Positions 50,414 to 59,168 of a stretch of 64,000 nucleotides of DNA are shown in pieces (positions within the stretch are counted from its first letter, which is position 1; each line of letters starts with the position of its first letter). The notes below the pieces were generated by a model, which saw only the letters and a list, made by a program, of their open reading frames with translations, was not told the DNA's origin and ran no database searches. This DNA is from JAYSYM01 sp964543475 (GTDB lineage Bacteria > Bdellovibrionota > Bdellovibrionia > Bdellovibrionales > JAMPXM01). The stretch lies in assembly GCA_964543475.1 (NCBI GenBank), contig CAZIYJ010000001.1, forward strand, positions 186,001 to 250,000. Reading direction: 5' to 3'. The translations under genes were made by a program, and so were the position numbers.

Positions 50414-50866
50414 ATGAAAAATATTTTAGTAGTCGCATTGGCGGTCTTGTCTTTTAGCGAAATCTCCCTCGCACAATCAAATATGATATTTCCGGGCGAA
50501 ACAAAATCATTTCGCACGCACGGAGCACGACGACTAACTGTAACGTGTTCGGATAACATGAGTTCTGGCGCGGTGAGCGTTGGATTTTTTTGGGATCAGA
50601 ACTGCACAGGTAAAATCGTCGCCGCATTTGAACTAACTGGAGATGTGATTGAAGATCGGTATATATGTGATCGGAATAGCGAAGATGTGTACCGACATGG
50701 CAAACGTGAGGATAGACCTCTTCATAGTCGGTTTGAATCAGTTAGTCTGAATGGCGTTTGTAAAAACTTTGGGATAGGAGCTCCGGACGCGTCTGACAGG
50801 TCAGACTGGCACGGCACAGCTGCCTGCGGTCAAGCTTCAAAGTTTATCCGCGAACAAGTTCGTTAA
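50414..50866 (+). CDS. small exported Cys-containing protein (paralogue B)
   Basis: A 150-residue protein with signal peptide ending SLAQ (about residue 20). It aligns with the preceding gene over GET...VTC, then ELTGDVIEDRYIC and SLNGVC, but has a longer middle and tail (DASDRSDWHGTAACGQ). It is 27 bases from that gene and overlaps the dnaB stop by four bases on the opposite strand. The Shine-Dalgarno is AGGAGAAT. No family is recognised. Confidence 0.7.
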   Translation: MKNILVVALAVLSFSEISLAQSNMIFPGETKSFRTHGARRLTVTCSDNMSSGAVSVGFFWDQNCTGKIVAAFELTGDVIEDRYICDRNSEDVYRHGKREDRPLHSRFESVSLNGVCKNFGIGAPDASDRSDWHGTAACGQASKFIREQVR

Positions 50867-52272
50867 GCGCTGGCGCCGGGACCAGGGCCTTGTCCGCTAG
50901 GTGCTTTACGGAATTGGACTGGTGGAGGTGGTGGCAATGGATGAGCTGATCCGCCACCTTCCATATCAGAGAATTTACCGATTTCGGCTTCCCACTTTAA
51001 CTTGATATCGCCAGTTGGCCCGTTACGTTGCTTGCCAATGATAACTTCGGCAAGGCCCTTAACATCTGGGTTATCTTTTTCGTAATAGTCATCGCGGTAA
51101 AGCATCATGATCACGTCGGCATCTTGCTCGATCGATCCAGATTCCCGTAAGTCAGAAAGCATTGGGCGACGATTCGATCGACCTTCAACACCCCGGTTGA
51201 GCTGGGCAAGCGCGATAACTGGAACTCCAAGTTCCTTCGCTAACGCTTTTAGTGATTTAGAAATTTCAGAAACTTCTCGTTCGCGGCTTTCGACTTTTTG
51301 TTTCAAGCTCATCAACTGAAGGTAATCGACCATGACTAGATCAAGACCATGTTGGGCTTTGAGCCGGCGACATTTCGCGCGAATTTCGAAAGGAGAAATA
51401 CCTGAAGTATCATCGATAAAGATTTTTGCTTCAGCCATCTTTGATGCTTTGTCGATAAGTCGGGGCCAAGCGTTATCGTTAACTGAGCCAACTCGCAAAT
51501 CTGAAAGACGAACACGGGCTTCGTTGGCGAGCATTCTCATCATCAATTGTTCTTTACCCATTTCCACCGAGAAGTACGCTACAGTTTTTCCCTCGCGAAG
51601 AGCGGCCTGTTGAGCGATGTTCAGTGAAAATGCTGTCTTACCCATTGATGGACGGGCAGCAACAATCGTTAATTCACCTGGTTGGAAACCAGAAGTCAGT
51701 TTATCGAGAGCTTTGAAGCCGCTCGAAATTCCGGTGCAATCTTTTGTATTAGTAGAGAGTTCAGTTAAACGATCGATTGAAACTTTGATTAGCTCAGCTG
51801 CTCCAACGAGACCGCCTTGCTTGTTTTCGCCGATCTGGAAAATGCTTCCTTCAACTTCATCTAAGAAAGTTTCAACGCTGTCGTAAGACTCGTCGTAGGC
51901 CTTCTGCACAATCTCATTCGATGTATGAATAAGCTTTCGAAGAGTCGCCTTCTCGTGAACAATTTTTGCGTAAGAGGCAATGTGAGCCGAAGTAGGAGTC
52001 GCGTTCATGATGTCGGCCAGATAGCCGTTACCGCCAACAACTTCTAACTCTTTTTTATCAGCGAGGTAGTTCGAAACAGTAATGATATCGACCGGGTGAC
52101 TGCGAGCGTACAAGCTGTATATAGCTTCGTAGATTTTCTGATGGGCTGATTTATAAAAGTCGCTTTGTTCAACGACACCAGAAACTTGATCCCAGGCATA
52201 GGGGTCAGCCATTAATCCACCAAGAATAGACATCTCGGCATCTAGATTGTGCGGCGGAATTCTCATAGCCAC
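50863..52272 (-). CDS. dnaB: replicative DNA helicase DnaB
   Basis: Hexameric 5'-3' helicase that unwinds DNA at the replication fork, loaded by DnaA/DnaC-type machinery. The 469-residue protein has the N-terminal collar (PPHNLDAEMSILGGLM), the linker, and the RecA-like motor with Walker A ARPSMGKTAF, Walker B LVMVDYLQLM, and motifs REVSEISKSLKALAKEL, LAQLNRGVE and SDLRESGSIEQDAD. No intein is present, although DnaB is a common host of them. The C-terminus carries a Pro/Gly-rich tail (PLPPPPPVQF). It lies near the origin-proximal region and converges with a small exported gene. Confidence 0.97.
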   Translation of the reverse strand: MAMRIPPHNLDAEMSILGGLMADPYAWDQVSGVVEQSDFYKSAHQKIYEAIYSLYARSHPVDIITVSNYLADKKELEVVGGNGYLADIMNATPTSAHIASYAKIVHEKATLRKLIHTSNEIVQKAYDESYDSVETFLDEVEGSIFQIGENKQGGLVGAAELIKVSIDRLTELSTNTKDCTGISSGFKALDKLTSGFQPGELTIVAARPSMGKTAFSLNIAQQAALREGKTVAYFSVEMGKEQLMMRMLANEARVRLSDLRVGSVNDNAWPRLIDKASKMAEAKIFIDDTSGISPFEIRAKCRRLKAQHGLDLVMVDYLQLMSLKQKVESREREVSEISKSLKALAKELGVPVIALAQLNRGVEGRSNRRPMLSDLRESGSIEQDADVIMMLYRDDYYEKDNPDVKGLAEVIIGKQRNGPTGDIKLKWEAEIGKFSDMEGGGSAHPLPPPPPVQFRKAPSGQGPGPGASA

Positions 52273-52515
52273 TGTTGCGTCCCCTCACGGTATCCATACC
52301 GCTTTCAAAGCTGCTAATAAAGAAAATTTGCGGGACTGTGCTGTGGTGTAATTCTAGTTGAACCGCTGACCCAAAATCAAAGCTGTGAAGTTGAATCTTC
52401 GCGAAAAGTCCCGAGGGCCGACAAAGTCAGCCTCCAGAAACCATACGCATTTAGTTTGGATAAAGTAAGAGCATGTTAAAAAAACAAGCCAGCGTCAGCC
52501 ATGACGGCCGACGAA
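52273..52515. promoter_or_regulatory. intergenic region upstream of dnaB
   Basis: The 243-base gap between the dnaB start and the end of the Fis-like gene, both on the minus strand. It should contain the dnaB promoter. No terminator of good quality was seen after the Fis-like gene, and no RNA gene was recognised. Confidence 0.3.
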
Positions 52516-52905
52516 TTACATAGTTGCAGAAACAGGAGTCGCTGTAACTGTAGTTGCCATTGGCGCAGTCATGCCAACTGGAGCAACAGTCTGCGGTTGA
52601 TTCGCAGCTGCGCCTTTACGAACGCGAATTTTGTAGTTGTCGATTTTTTTCTTAAGAGTGTTGCGGTTAATACCTAGAAGCTGAGCGGTCTTAACCTGGT
52701 TACCATTATAAGAAGCAAGAGCAAGCTCGATAAGTGGCTTCTCAACTTGTTCTAGAACGATGTTGTACAAACCATTCAACTCAACTTGAGCTTCCTTCTG
52801 TTGTTGGAAAAGAACTTCAAGTTTGCTCTTAACTAATTTCTCAAGGCTTACGCTTTGAAGGTTAGCTACGAAGAGATTGTCTGAGTGGTTTAGGCTTGGT
52901 GTCAT
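52516..52905 (-). CDS. fis: Fis-family DNA-binding protein
   Basis: A 129-residue protein with a Fis-type helix-turn-helix at about 60-92: ELALASYNGNQVKTAQLLGINRNTLKKKIDNY corresponds to the region of E. coli Fis with [21 protein letters not shown]. Residues about 20-55 form the dimerising helical part. Unlike E. coli Fis (98 residues), it adds a 33-residue Thr/Ala/Pro/Met tail (from about 97). NtrC-type regulators share this HTH, but there is no AAA+ domain, so a free Fis-like nucleoid regulator is likely. It is upstream of dnaB and downstream of queE on the same strand. Confidence 0.85.
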   Translation of the reverse strand: MTPSLNHSDNLFVANLQSVSLEKLVKSKLEVLFQQQKEAQVELNGLYNIVLEQVEKPLIELALASYNGNQVKTAQLLGINRNTLKKKIDNYKIRVRKGAAANQPQTVAPVGMTAPMATTVTATPVSATM

Positions 52906-53009
52906 TGCGCCTCTTTTTCGTGTCTATATAGACGTTAATGGTTTCAAAATTATGGTGAACAAAAGCCTCTGATTCCCGACCCAATCATTGAGTTCGAGAC
53001 CGTTAACTT

Positions 53010-53648
53010 TCATACTCCGCGAACGTGAGGAGACCAAATATACTTATGCAGTTGCAATTGCAACCGTGCTTTTGAACTTTCTGAAAGAATTTTTTTTGCA
53101 AGCCAATTCTCTGGGATTTTTCCGAATGACGGACTGTACAAAACCACAGACTTATCCACAAGAGCGTGTGATTTACAGAATTTTTCAGACCAATCAAAGT
53201 CTTGCGGACTACAGATTACGAATTTGAATTCTGTATTGACATCAGCGAACTCCAAATTCTCGAGGCAAAACGAATCTGGTGCACCACTGTCGGGAGTTTT
53301 TACATCGATAATCTTTTTCACACGGGCGTCTACATCACGACAACTTATGGAACCACTAGTTTCTAGTGATACTTTAAATCCGCGGTCGCATAATTCTTTC
53401 ATCAATGGATAAACTTCTTTTTGGAGTAGGGGCTCGCCGCCGGTCAAACAAACGTACTCAGTTCCGTGCTTCGCGATTTCATCGATGATCTGTTCCTGAG
53501 AAATTTTCTTACCTTCGTAATAAGCGTAAGTGGTATCGCAATAGGTGCATCTGAGGTTACAGCCCGTCGTTCTTACAAAGACTGTAGGGGCTCCGGCGTA
53601 AGTGCTCTCGCCTTGAATGCTGTAGAAGATCTCATTGATTTTGAGCAC
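53010..53648 (-). CDS. queE: 7-carboxy-7-deazaguanine synthase QueE
   Basis: Radical SAM enzyme that converts 6-carboxytetrahydropterin to 7-carboxy-7-deazaguanine in queuosine synthesis. The 212-residue sequence begins MLKINEIFYSIQGEST, has the [4Fe-4S] motif with Cys30, Cys34 and Cys37 in TTGCNLRCTYC, then TGGEPLLQ (SAM-binding), SLETSGS and the C-terminal LHKYIW. The related queC/D/F genes are not in this window. It is leftward, divergent from ftsK, with a repeat-rich 164-base gap between. Confidence 0.95.
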   Translation of the reverse strand: MLKINEIFYSIQGESTYAGAPTVFVRTTGCNLRCTYCDTTYAYYEGKKISQEQIIDEIAKHGTEYVCLTGGEPLLQKEVYPLMKELCDRGFKVSLETSGSISCRDVDARVKKIIDVKTPDSGAPDSFCLENLEFADVNTEFKFVICSPQDFDWSEKFCKSHALVDKSVVLYSPSFGKIPENWLAKKILSESSKARLQLQLHKYIWSPHVRGV

Positions 53649-53812
53649 AGTATCCCGTTCACGATCCGGGATCCATGGATACAGTTAACAGTATCCGGGA
53701 TCCTGGACTTCACCATTTATAGAGGGAGCCCAACCTAAGGGCCGAACGGCCCTTAGTCAAGAGTGTCTAACCCAGACTAGGCATGGCTTCTGCGCTCCCA
53801 TAACATAAAGGA
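53649..53812. promoter_or_regulatory. divergent queE/ftsK region with repeats and a hairpin
   Basis: ATCCGGGATCC occurs twice as a direct repeat (53664-53674 and 53693-53703), separated by 29 bases, with GGATAC/GTATCC inverted around AGTTAACA at 53677-53696. A perfect nine-base hairpin (CTAAGGGCC at 53735-53743, GGCCCTTAG at 53748-53756, loop GAAC) follows. No T run is present. These could be operators for one or both genes. Confidence 0.55.
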
Positions 53813-56293
53813 ATGGGCGTCATCTTTGCTAAGTTCCGGCGTGATATGGCTGGAATTCTCTATCTTGTGTTTGGCCTTTTCACTGCACTTTCGCTCTTTA
53901 GCTTTAGGGCTACTGATCCGTCGTTTAATTCGATTGGAAGCGGCCTGAAAGTTCATAATTTCTGCGGGTTTGCCGGTAGTTTCTTATCGGACTTCCTCTA
54001 TCAGCTCTGGGGTATGCCAGCTTGGCTGTTGGTTGCAGCCTTCATTCGGCTAAGCATTCGCAGCTTCCGCCACCAGGAAGTCTCTATAGCTAATACACGC
54101 ACCCTTTGGGCGTTTCTCTCGCTCTTAACGGGTTCGAGCCTTCTGGCTCTCTATTTCCCTGAGACTCGCTTGTACTCAGGCCAAATCCCGATTGGGGGTT
54201 TGTTCGGAACACTTGTCGCAAACGGGCTCACCACGGTCTTTAACTTTGTTGGAGTGTCACTCATCCTTTGGGCTCTGACTTTGATTCTCGTCATATTTTA
54301 TACTGAGAAGCCGGTGAGTGAAATTTTCAAAAGCCCAAAGCATGGGGCCATGAAAGCAATCGCTGTTTGGGGTGTGATTTCTGAATGGCTTGCTGAGCGC
54401 CGAGAGGTCGCAGCGGAACGAGCGGCCCTAGCGCCGAAGAAGATAGATAAGCCAAAGGCTGCCGCCACAGCCGATGAAGAGGGGATACCTAAGAAGAAAC
54501 TTCGCTTCGCTTTATTGACTCGTTTGAACGGTGAGAAGAAAGAAGAAGAGCCTTCGGCCGATGAGGAAGAAGCTCCGGAACAAAAAACTGTAATATCAAT
54601 GTCTTCTCACGCTGCTGACGATGAAGAGGAAATTGAGGATGAAGAGGAGCCTTCGGCCGATTCTGAAGGCGTCGCGGTCATTCCGAAAAACGAAACGATC
54701 GTTCAAACAATGGCGCGAAGAAAAGTAAAGATGACTGCGAAAGTTCAACGCCGCATCGAGAACTGGAAGCTACCTGAACTTGGAATGTTAGAAGATCCGC
54801 CAGATTCACGCATTCGAGTTGATGAGCGCGAGATCAAACGCAAAGCCGAGATTCTTACTCACAAGCTAAGTCAGTTCTCAGTAAAAGGTGAAGTACAAGG
54901 TGCGAAGCCAGGGCCAGCAGTGACCATGTATGAATTTAAACCTAATTCAGACGTGAAGATTTCAAAGATCACTGAGCTAGCAGACGATCTTTCTTTAGCG
55001 CTTAGCTCTGAGTCAGTTCGTATTATTGCGCCGATCCCTGGTCGCGACGTCGTAGGTATCGAAACGTCAAACTCACATCGTGAAACTGTTTTCTTAAAAG
55101 ACATTCTCGCAAACGACTTCTTCTGGAGTGATAAGAACAAACTTCCGTTAGCCCTGGGCCGTCAAGCCGACGGTGAAACGAAAGTCGTAGATCTTCGTAA
55201 AATGCCTCACTTACTCGTAGCCGGAACAACCGGTTCGGGTAAATCGGTTTTCGTAGTGAGCATCATCACAGGTTTATTGTTCAAGCACTCGCCGAAAACT
55301 TTGCGTTTGATCTTAGTTGATCCAAAACAAGTTGATTTGGCAGCGTTCGGACATGTGCCGCATTTATTAATGCCGCCGATTCGAGAGCCACGTAAAGCTG
55401 TTACCGCGCTTAAGTGGGCGATTCGCGAGATGGAAAAGCGCTACCGATCAATGTCAAAGTTTGGTGCTCGCGGGATCGAATCATTTAACGAGATCGTTGA
55501 TAAGTTCTCAAAAGAAGAAAACGAGAAGCATGAAAATGCAAACCTCGAGCTTGAAAACGCAAATCAAAAACTTGAACAGTACTACCACACCTCACAGCCG
55601 TATATTGTGATCGTTGTAGAAGAGTTCGGTGATTTGATGTCAGTAGATAAAGTGAATGTGGAACAAGCGGTCGTTCGCTTAGCGCAAATGGCGCGAGCTT
55701 GCGGGATTCACTTAATCTTGGCGATGCAGTCTCCTCGAAAAGACGTAGTCACAGGCTTAATTAAGACGAACATTCCTGGTCGAATCAGCTTTAAGGTTGC
55801 GAGCAAAATGGATTCGCGAATTATTCTTGATGAGTCGGGTGCCGAGCGACTTCTTGCGCAAGGGGATATGTTGTTCTTAGCTCCGGGTGTATCAAAACCA
55901 CAACGTCATCATGGCGCATGGGTCACCGAAGAAGAAATCACTGCGGTCATGAAGTTCTGGTCAGACCAGGGCGAACCACAATTTGATCCGTTAGCTATGA
56001 AAGCTCTTGAAGGAACAGGCGGAGGCTTTGATCTTCAAGGAAGTGAAGACGGAGGAGATCCGTTAGCTGGCGATGGGGACGATAGCGATTACGATGAAAA
56101 GTATGACGAAGTTCTCTCGTGGGTTTCGGCTCAAAAAGAAGTGAGTGCTTCGTTACTGCAGCGCAAATTCCGTCTTGGATACCCGCGTGCTGCTCGAATG
56201 GTTGAAGTCTTCGAGCGCGAGGGAGTTGTTGGCCCAGCCAATGGCAGTAAGCCTCGGCAAGTCCTCGTCAGCTCATACACCAAAGAAGTATAA
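53813..56293 (+). CDS. ftsK: DNA translocase FtsK
   Basis: Membrane-anchored dsDNA pump at the division septum that aids chromosome segregation and dimer resolution. The 826-residue protein has about four N-terminal membrane segments (residues about 15-170), a charged Ala/Glu/Asp-rich linker (about 195-300), the RecA-like motor with Walker A GTTGSGKS (about 470) and Walker B YIVIVVEEFGDLM, and the C-terminal gamma winged helix (EVSASLLQRKFRLGYPRAARMVEVFEREGVVG). The motor contains an insert with a repeated ENAN segment before Walker B. An AAAGGA ribosome site precedes the ATG. Confidence 0.97.
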   Translation: MGVIFAKFRRDMAGILYLVFGLFTALSLFSFRATDPSFNSIGSGLKVHNFCGFAGSFLSDFLYQLWGMPAWLLVAAFIRLSIRSFRHQEVSIANTRTLWAFLSLLTGSSLLALYFPETRLYSGQIPIGGLFGTLVANGLTTVFNFVGVSLILWALTLILVIFYTEKPVSEIFKSPKHGAMKAIAVWGVISEWLAERREVAAERAALAPKKIDKPKAAATADEEGIPKKKLRFALLTRLNGEKKEEEPSADEEEAPEQKTVISMSSHAADDEEEIEDEEEPSADSEGVAVIPKNETIVQTMARRKVKMTAKVQRRIENWKLPELGMLEDPPDSRIRVDEREIKRKAEILTHKLSQFSVKGEVQGAKPGPAVTMYEFKPNSDVKISKITELADDLSLALSSESVRIIAPIPGRDVVGIETSNSHRETVFLKDILANDFFWSDKNKLPLALGRQADGETKVVDLRKMPHLLVAGTTGSGKSVFVVSIITGLLFKHSPKTLRLILVDPKQVDLAAFGHVPHLLMPPIREPRKAVTALKWAIREMEKRYRSMSKFGARGIESFNEIVDKFSKEENEKHENANLELENANQKLEQYYHTSQPYIVIVVEEFGDLMSVDKVNVEQAVVRLAQMARACGIHLILAMQSPRKDVVTGLIKTNIPGRISFKVASKMDSRIILDESGAERLLAQGDMLFLAPGVSKPQRHHGAWVTEEEITAVMKFWSDQGEPQFDPLAMKALEGTGGGFDLQGSEDGGDPLAGDGDDSDYDEKYDEVLSWVSAQKEVSASLLQRKFRLGYPRAARMVEVFEREGVVGPANGSKPRQVLVSSYTKEV

Positions 56294-56304
56294 CTATAAA
56301 AAAG

Positions 56305-56326
56305 GGGAGCAATCAGAGCTCCCTTT
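56305..56326 (+). terminator. weak hairpin after ftsK
   Basis: GGGAGC at 56305-56310 pairs with GCTCCC at 56318-56323 across a seven-base loop, with only TTTC after. It may be a partial terminator for ftsK. Confidence 0.5.
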
Positions 56327-56405
56327 CAAAAGAATATCTTAACGTGAAACCGATGTCGATTTGGTTTTCTTGACCGCCAGCAGGGGGAGAGGAGATGATG
56401 GCTCG

Positions 56406-57266
56406 ATGTTTTATCTACTTCTTTCACTTACAGTTTTGGCTGCGACTCCGGCGGCGCCCACTAAAAAAGTCGAGAGCTATAAAGATTTAGTCTCGAAGGC
56501 GCGGCACCTAACTCTTCAGCGCGACAGGCTTCAGGCAACTCAAGTTTTAGCTCGCGGAATTTCGCGCGAACCAAAAAACTCAACTGCGTACAAAGAATTG
56601 GTCGCGGCACTCGATGAACTTTCGGGCGCGTTCTACACAGAGAAAGCACAAAGTTTATTTTTGCTCGCAGATGGGCTTGAGTATGAGAAGCCAAAAGAGT
56701 CGATCGACAAGCTTAACGAAGCACTGAGACTTGAAGAGGGAAATGTTTCGATCTTAAAAGCTCTTGGAAGATCGCACTTAAGACTTGCGGATTGCGGTGC
56801 TGCGAGCAAACAGATTGCTGCGGCTAAAGAATTAAATCCTTTTTCATCAGACATTAGGCTCTTGAGTCTTCAGCTCGCAGACTGCGAAAAAAATTACGAT
56901 CAGCTCACACTATTTCTCTCTGTAAAGCCTGACGAAAACGATGCAAATGAGCGATTCACTAAAGGCATTCGTCTTCGAGAGCTTCAGCGAAAAAACGATC
57001 TAAAGGGAGCAAAGTCTCTTCTAGCGGCGTGGGAAGCAGCTGCGCCTGAGTACCCAGAAGTTTATTACTGGAAGTGGACTTTGAGTGGAGATACGCCGAC
57101 CGACCGTGCGGCAGCTCAAAAATACATGAGTCTCTGCCAGAATCTGACTCCTCGGAAAAAGAAAAGCTACAATCTTGATCTTGAGTTGTGTAAGTCAGTG
57201 GAGAAGGTAGACGAAGCGCTAAAAACTGCTGCTGCTGAAGGCGAATCAAATGACGACACTCCATAA
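56406..57266 (+). CDS. TPR-repeat exported protein, unknown
   Basis: About 286 residues from ATG 56406. It begins MFYLLLSLTVLAATPAAP, a probable signal peptide, and then forms helical repeats of TPR type (KLNEALRLEEGNVSILKALGRSHLRLADCGAASK, and similar). Many cysteines occur late (LADCEK, SLCQN, ELCKS). I preferred ATG 56406 over an upstream in-frame start at 56361 because the latter would put charged residues ahead of the signal; GGAG lies 11 bases before. It overlaps lptM by 17 bases, so it heads the dap operon. A cell-envelope role is likely but not shown. Confidence 0.75.
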   Translation: MFYLLLSLTVLAATPAAPTKKVESYKDLVSKARHLTLQRDRLQATQVLARGISREPKNSTAYKELVAALDELSGAFYTEKAQSLFLLADGLEYEKPKESIDKLNEALRLEEGNVSILKALGRSHLRLADCGAASKQIAAAKELNPFSSDIRLLSLQLADCEKNYDQLTLFLSVKPDENDANERFTKGIRLRELQRKNDLKGAKSLLAAWEAAAPEYPEVYYWKWTLSGDTPTDRAAAQKYMSLCQNLTPRKKKSYNLDLELCKSVEKVDEALKTAAAEGESNDDTP

Positions 57267-57468
57267 AGTTCTAGCGTCTTTATTGCTCTTCACGGCTGCG
57301 CAAGGCTGTGGAGTAAAGGGCCGCCCTCTACCTCCCGAAAAGCCAGCGGAGCTTGGTCGCGGCAAACCAACATTTACTCGCACCACAGAAGATTTTCGAT
57401 TCCGAAATATTCCACCTGTTGAAACCGAAGCCGAAGCTTCAGATGACGAAGAAGAGGAAACACCTTAA
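57250..57468 (+). CDS. lptM: LptM (YifL)-like lipoprotein
   Basis: A 72-residue lipoprotein: signal LASLLLFTAAQGC with the lipobox TAAQGC-like end (acylated Cys about residue 20), then CGVKGRPLPPEKP. The CGxKGxL/PxxP pattern after the lipobox is the LptM/YifL hallmark; LptM helps maturation of the LPS translocon LptD/E. In E. coli the gene lies directly upstream of dapF, exactly as here, which is strong synteny support. The C-terminus is an acidic tail. It is coupled to dapF with no gap. Confidence 0.85.
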   Translation: MTTLHKVLASLLLFTAAQGCGVKGRPLPPEKPAELGRGKPTFTRTTEDFRFRNIPPVETEAEASDDEEEETP

Positions 57469-58287
57469 ATGGGTCCACTACGCCTGGTGAAAATCCAGGG
57501 AGCTGGAAATGATTTTCTCTTTATTGATCTTCGCACCACCAGCCTCCAGCACTTCACAACACTTAATCGCCGCGAGTTAGTTCGAAGACTTGCTGATCGT
57601 GAGTTTGGCATTGGCGCCGACGGAGTTGTCTTTGTCGAAAACGGTGGATCAGAAGTTACTTTTAGTTGGGACTTCTACAATAAAGATGGTTCGACAGCCG
57701 AGATGTGCGGAAATGCCGCGCGATGCATGGGGCGTTGGGGTCAACTTTTTGCCGGCAAGTCTGAGTTCAGTTTTCGTACGATTGCAGGCGATGTTTTTGT
57801 TCGAGGAGTGGATGCCGCAGTCGAAGCATTTCTTCCGTTTGTAAAAATCGAAATGAAAAAGCTGGAATACAACTTAAACGGAGAAGTTCACTCAGCACTC
57901 TTCGTTAATACCGGTGTTCCACACTTAGTTGTCGAAGTTGCTAAGCTCGAGCAGGCGTACAAGATGCTCGATCATGTTCAAGCACTTCGCTTTCATCCTG
58001 ATGTCGGATCTCGTGGCTCAAATGTCACTTTTGTAGAGCGTGTTGCAGAAACTAAATTTAAAACTGTCACTTTCGAGCGCGGAGTTGAAGGCTTCACTTT
58101 GGCCTGCGGAACTGGGGTTCTCGCAGCTGCGGCAAAAGGAATTCAGGGAAAAACCAACGTCACAGTTGAAGTTGAGGCGCCCGGCGGAGCTCTTCAGGTC
58201 ATCTTCCCGAAAGAGGGCGGAGCGATTTTATCTGGCCCAGCAAAATTAGTATTCGAAGCGAAAGTTAACGAGGAGTTACTTAAGTGA
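57469..58287 (+). CDS. dapF: diaminopimelate epimerase
   Basis: Converts LL- to meso-diaminopimelate for peptidoglycan and lysine. The 272-residue enzyme has two catalytic cysteines, Cys80 in MCGNAARC and Cys213 in LACGTGVLAAA, and the opening MGPLRLVKIQGAGNDFLFID of the family. It begins at the base after lptM and its stop overlaps the GTG of dapA by four bases. With dapA and dapB it forms three steps of one pathway. Confidence 0.96.
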   Translation: MGPLRLVKIQGAGNDFLFIDLRTTSLQHFTTLNRRELVRRLADREFGIGADGVVFVENGGSEVTFSWDFYNKDGSTAEMCGNAARCMGRWGQLFAGKSEFSFRTIAGDVFVRGVDAAVEAFLPFVKIEMKKLEYNLNGEVHSALFVNTGVPHLVVEVAKLEQAYKMLDHVQALRFHPDVGSRGSNVTFVERVAETKFKTVTFERGVEGFTLACGTGVLAAAAKGIQGKTNVTVEVEAPGGALQVIFPKEGGAILSGPAKLVFEAKVNEELLK

Positions 58288-59168
58288 AAAAATTCGAGGG
58301 CGTCTTCACAGCACTAGTCACTCCCTTTAAGAATGGCGAAGTCGATGAGAGGTCATTAAAGAATCTTGTCCGTCATCAACTTGATCATGGAGTTCATGGA
58401 TTCGTTGTTTCTGGAACTACCGGCGAAAGCCCAACCCTCACTAAAGAAGAAAAGAAGAGATGTTTTGACATCGTTAAAGCTGAATCTGGCGGAAAGGTTC
58501 CGATCGTTGTCGGCACGGGAACAAATTCGACTCGCGAGACAAAAGCGGCAACTCAAGACGCTGAAAAGTGGGGAGCCGATGCAGTTTTAGTTGTTGTGCC
58601 TTACTACAACAAGCCTCCGCAGCGCGGACTTGTTGCGCACTTTACTGAAACTGCAAATGCAACGAAGCTTCCGGTTCTTCTTTACAATGTACCTTCGCGT
58701 ACCATCACCGCGCTAAGCGCGGAGAGTATGAAAACGCTATCGATGGTAAAAAACATTGTCGGCGTTAAAGAGGCATCCGGCGATATGGCTCTTGCTAAAC
58801 AAATAGTTGAAGAGTGTGGCTCAGACTTCTTACTCACAAGCGGAGATGACGGAACATTCTTGAAACTAATGGAGGCCGGTGGACGCGGAGTGATCTCGGT
58901 TGCTGCGCATATTCTCCCGAAACAATTCTCTCAAAGTTGCGAGCTTGCGCTTGCGGGAAACCACTCAGCAGCGAACGACTTGATGGGCAAGTACTCGGCG
59001 CTCATTTCAAAACAACTTTATACTGAGGCAAATCCAATTCCGATCAAAGCGGCGCTCGCTCTAATGGGAATTATTGAAAGCAGCGAATTGCGCTTGCCAC
59101 TTGCGGCGCACGCAGAGCCTCACATAAGCGATCTTAAGAAGATGATGAAAGAAGTAGGGCTTTTGTAG
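58284..59168 (+). CDS. dapA: 4-hydroxy-tetrahydrodipicolinate synthase
   Basis: Condenses pyruvate with aspartate semialdehyde. The 294-residue TIM barrel shows GTTGESPTLT, YYNKPPQRGL, YNVPSRT and the Schiff-base lysine Lys162 in NIVGVKEASGD. It starts with GTG at 58284 within the dapF stop region and is followed directly by dapB. No feedback-site prediction is attempted. Confidence 0.97.
   Translation: MKKFEGVFTALVTPFKNGEVDERSLKNLVRHQLDHGVHGFVVSGTTGESPTLTKEEKKRCFDIVKAESGGKVPIVVGTGTNSTRETKAATQDAEKWGADAVLVVVPYYNKPPQRGLVAHFTETANATKLPVLLYNVPSRTITALSAESMKTLSMVKNIVGVKEASGDMALAKQIVEECGSDFLLTSGDDGTFLKLMEAGGRGVISVAAHILPKQFSQSCELALAGNHSAANDLMGKYSALISKQLYTEANPIPIKAALALMGIIESSELRLPLAAHAEPHISDLKKMMKEVGLL

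Noticed and set aside
38195..50866. Genomic island or prophage
   Set aside because: No integrase, transposase, phage gene, tRNA target or flanking direct repeats; ribosomal genes lie inside the region.
50863..52272. Intein in DnaB
   Set aside because: DnaB is a common intein host, but the motor motifs are uninterrupted and length is normal.
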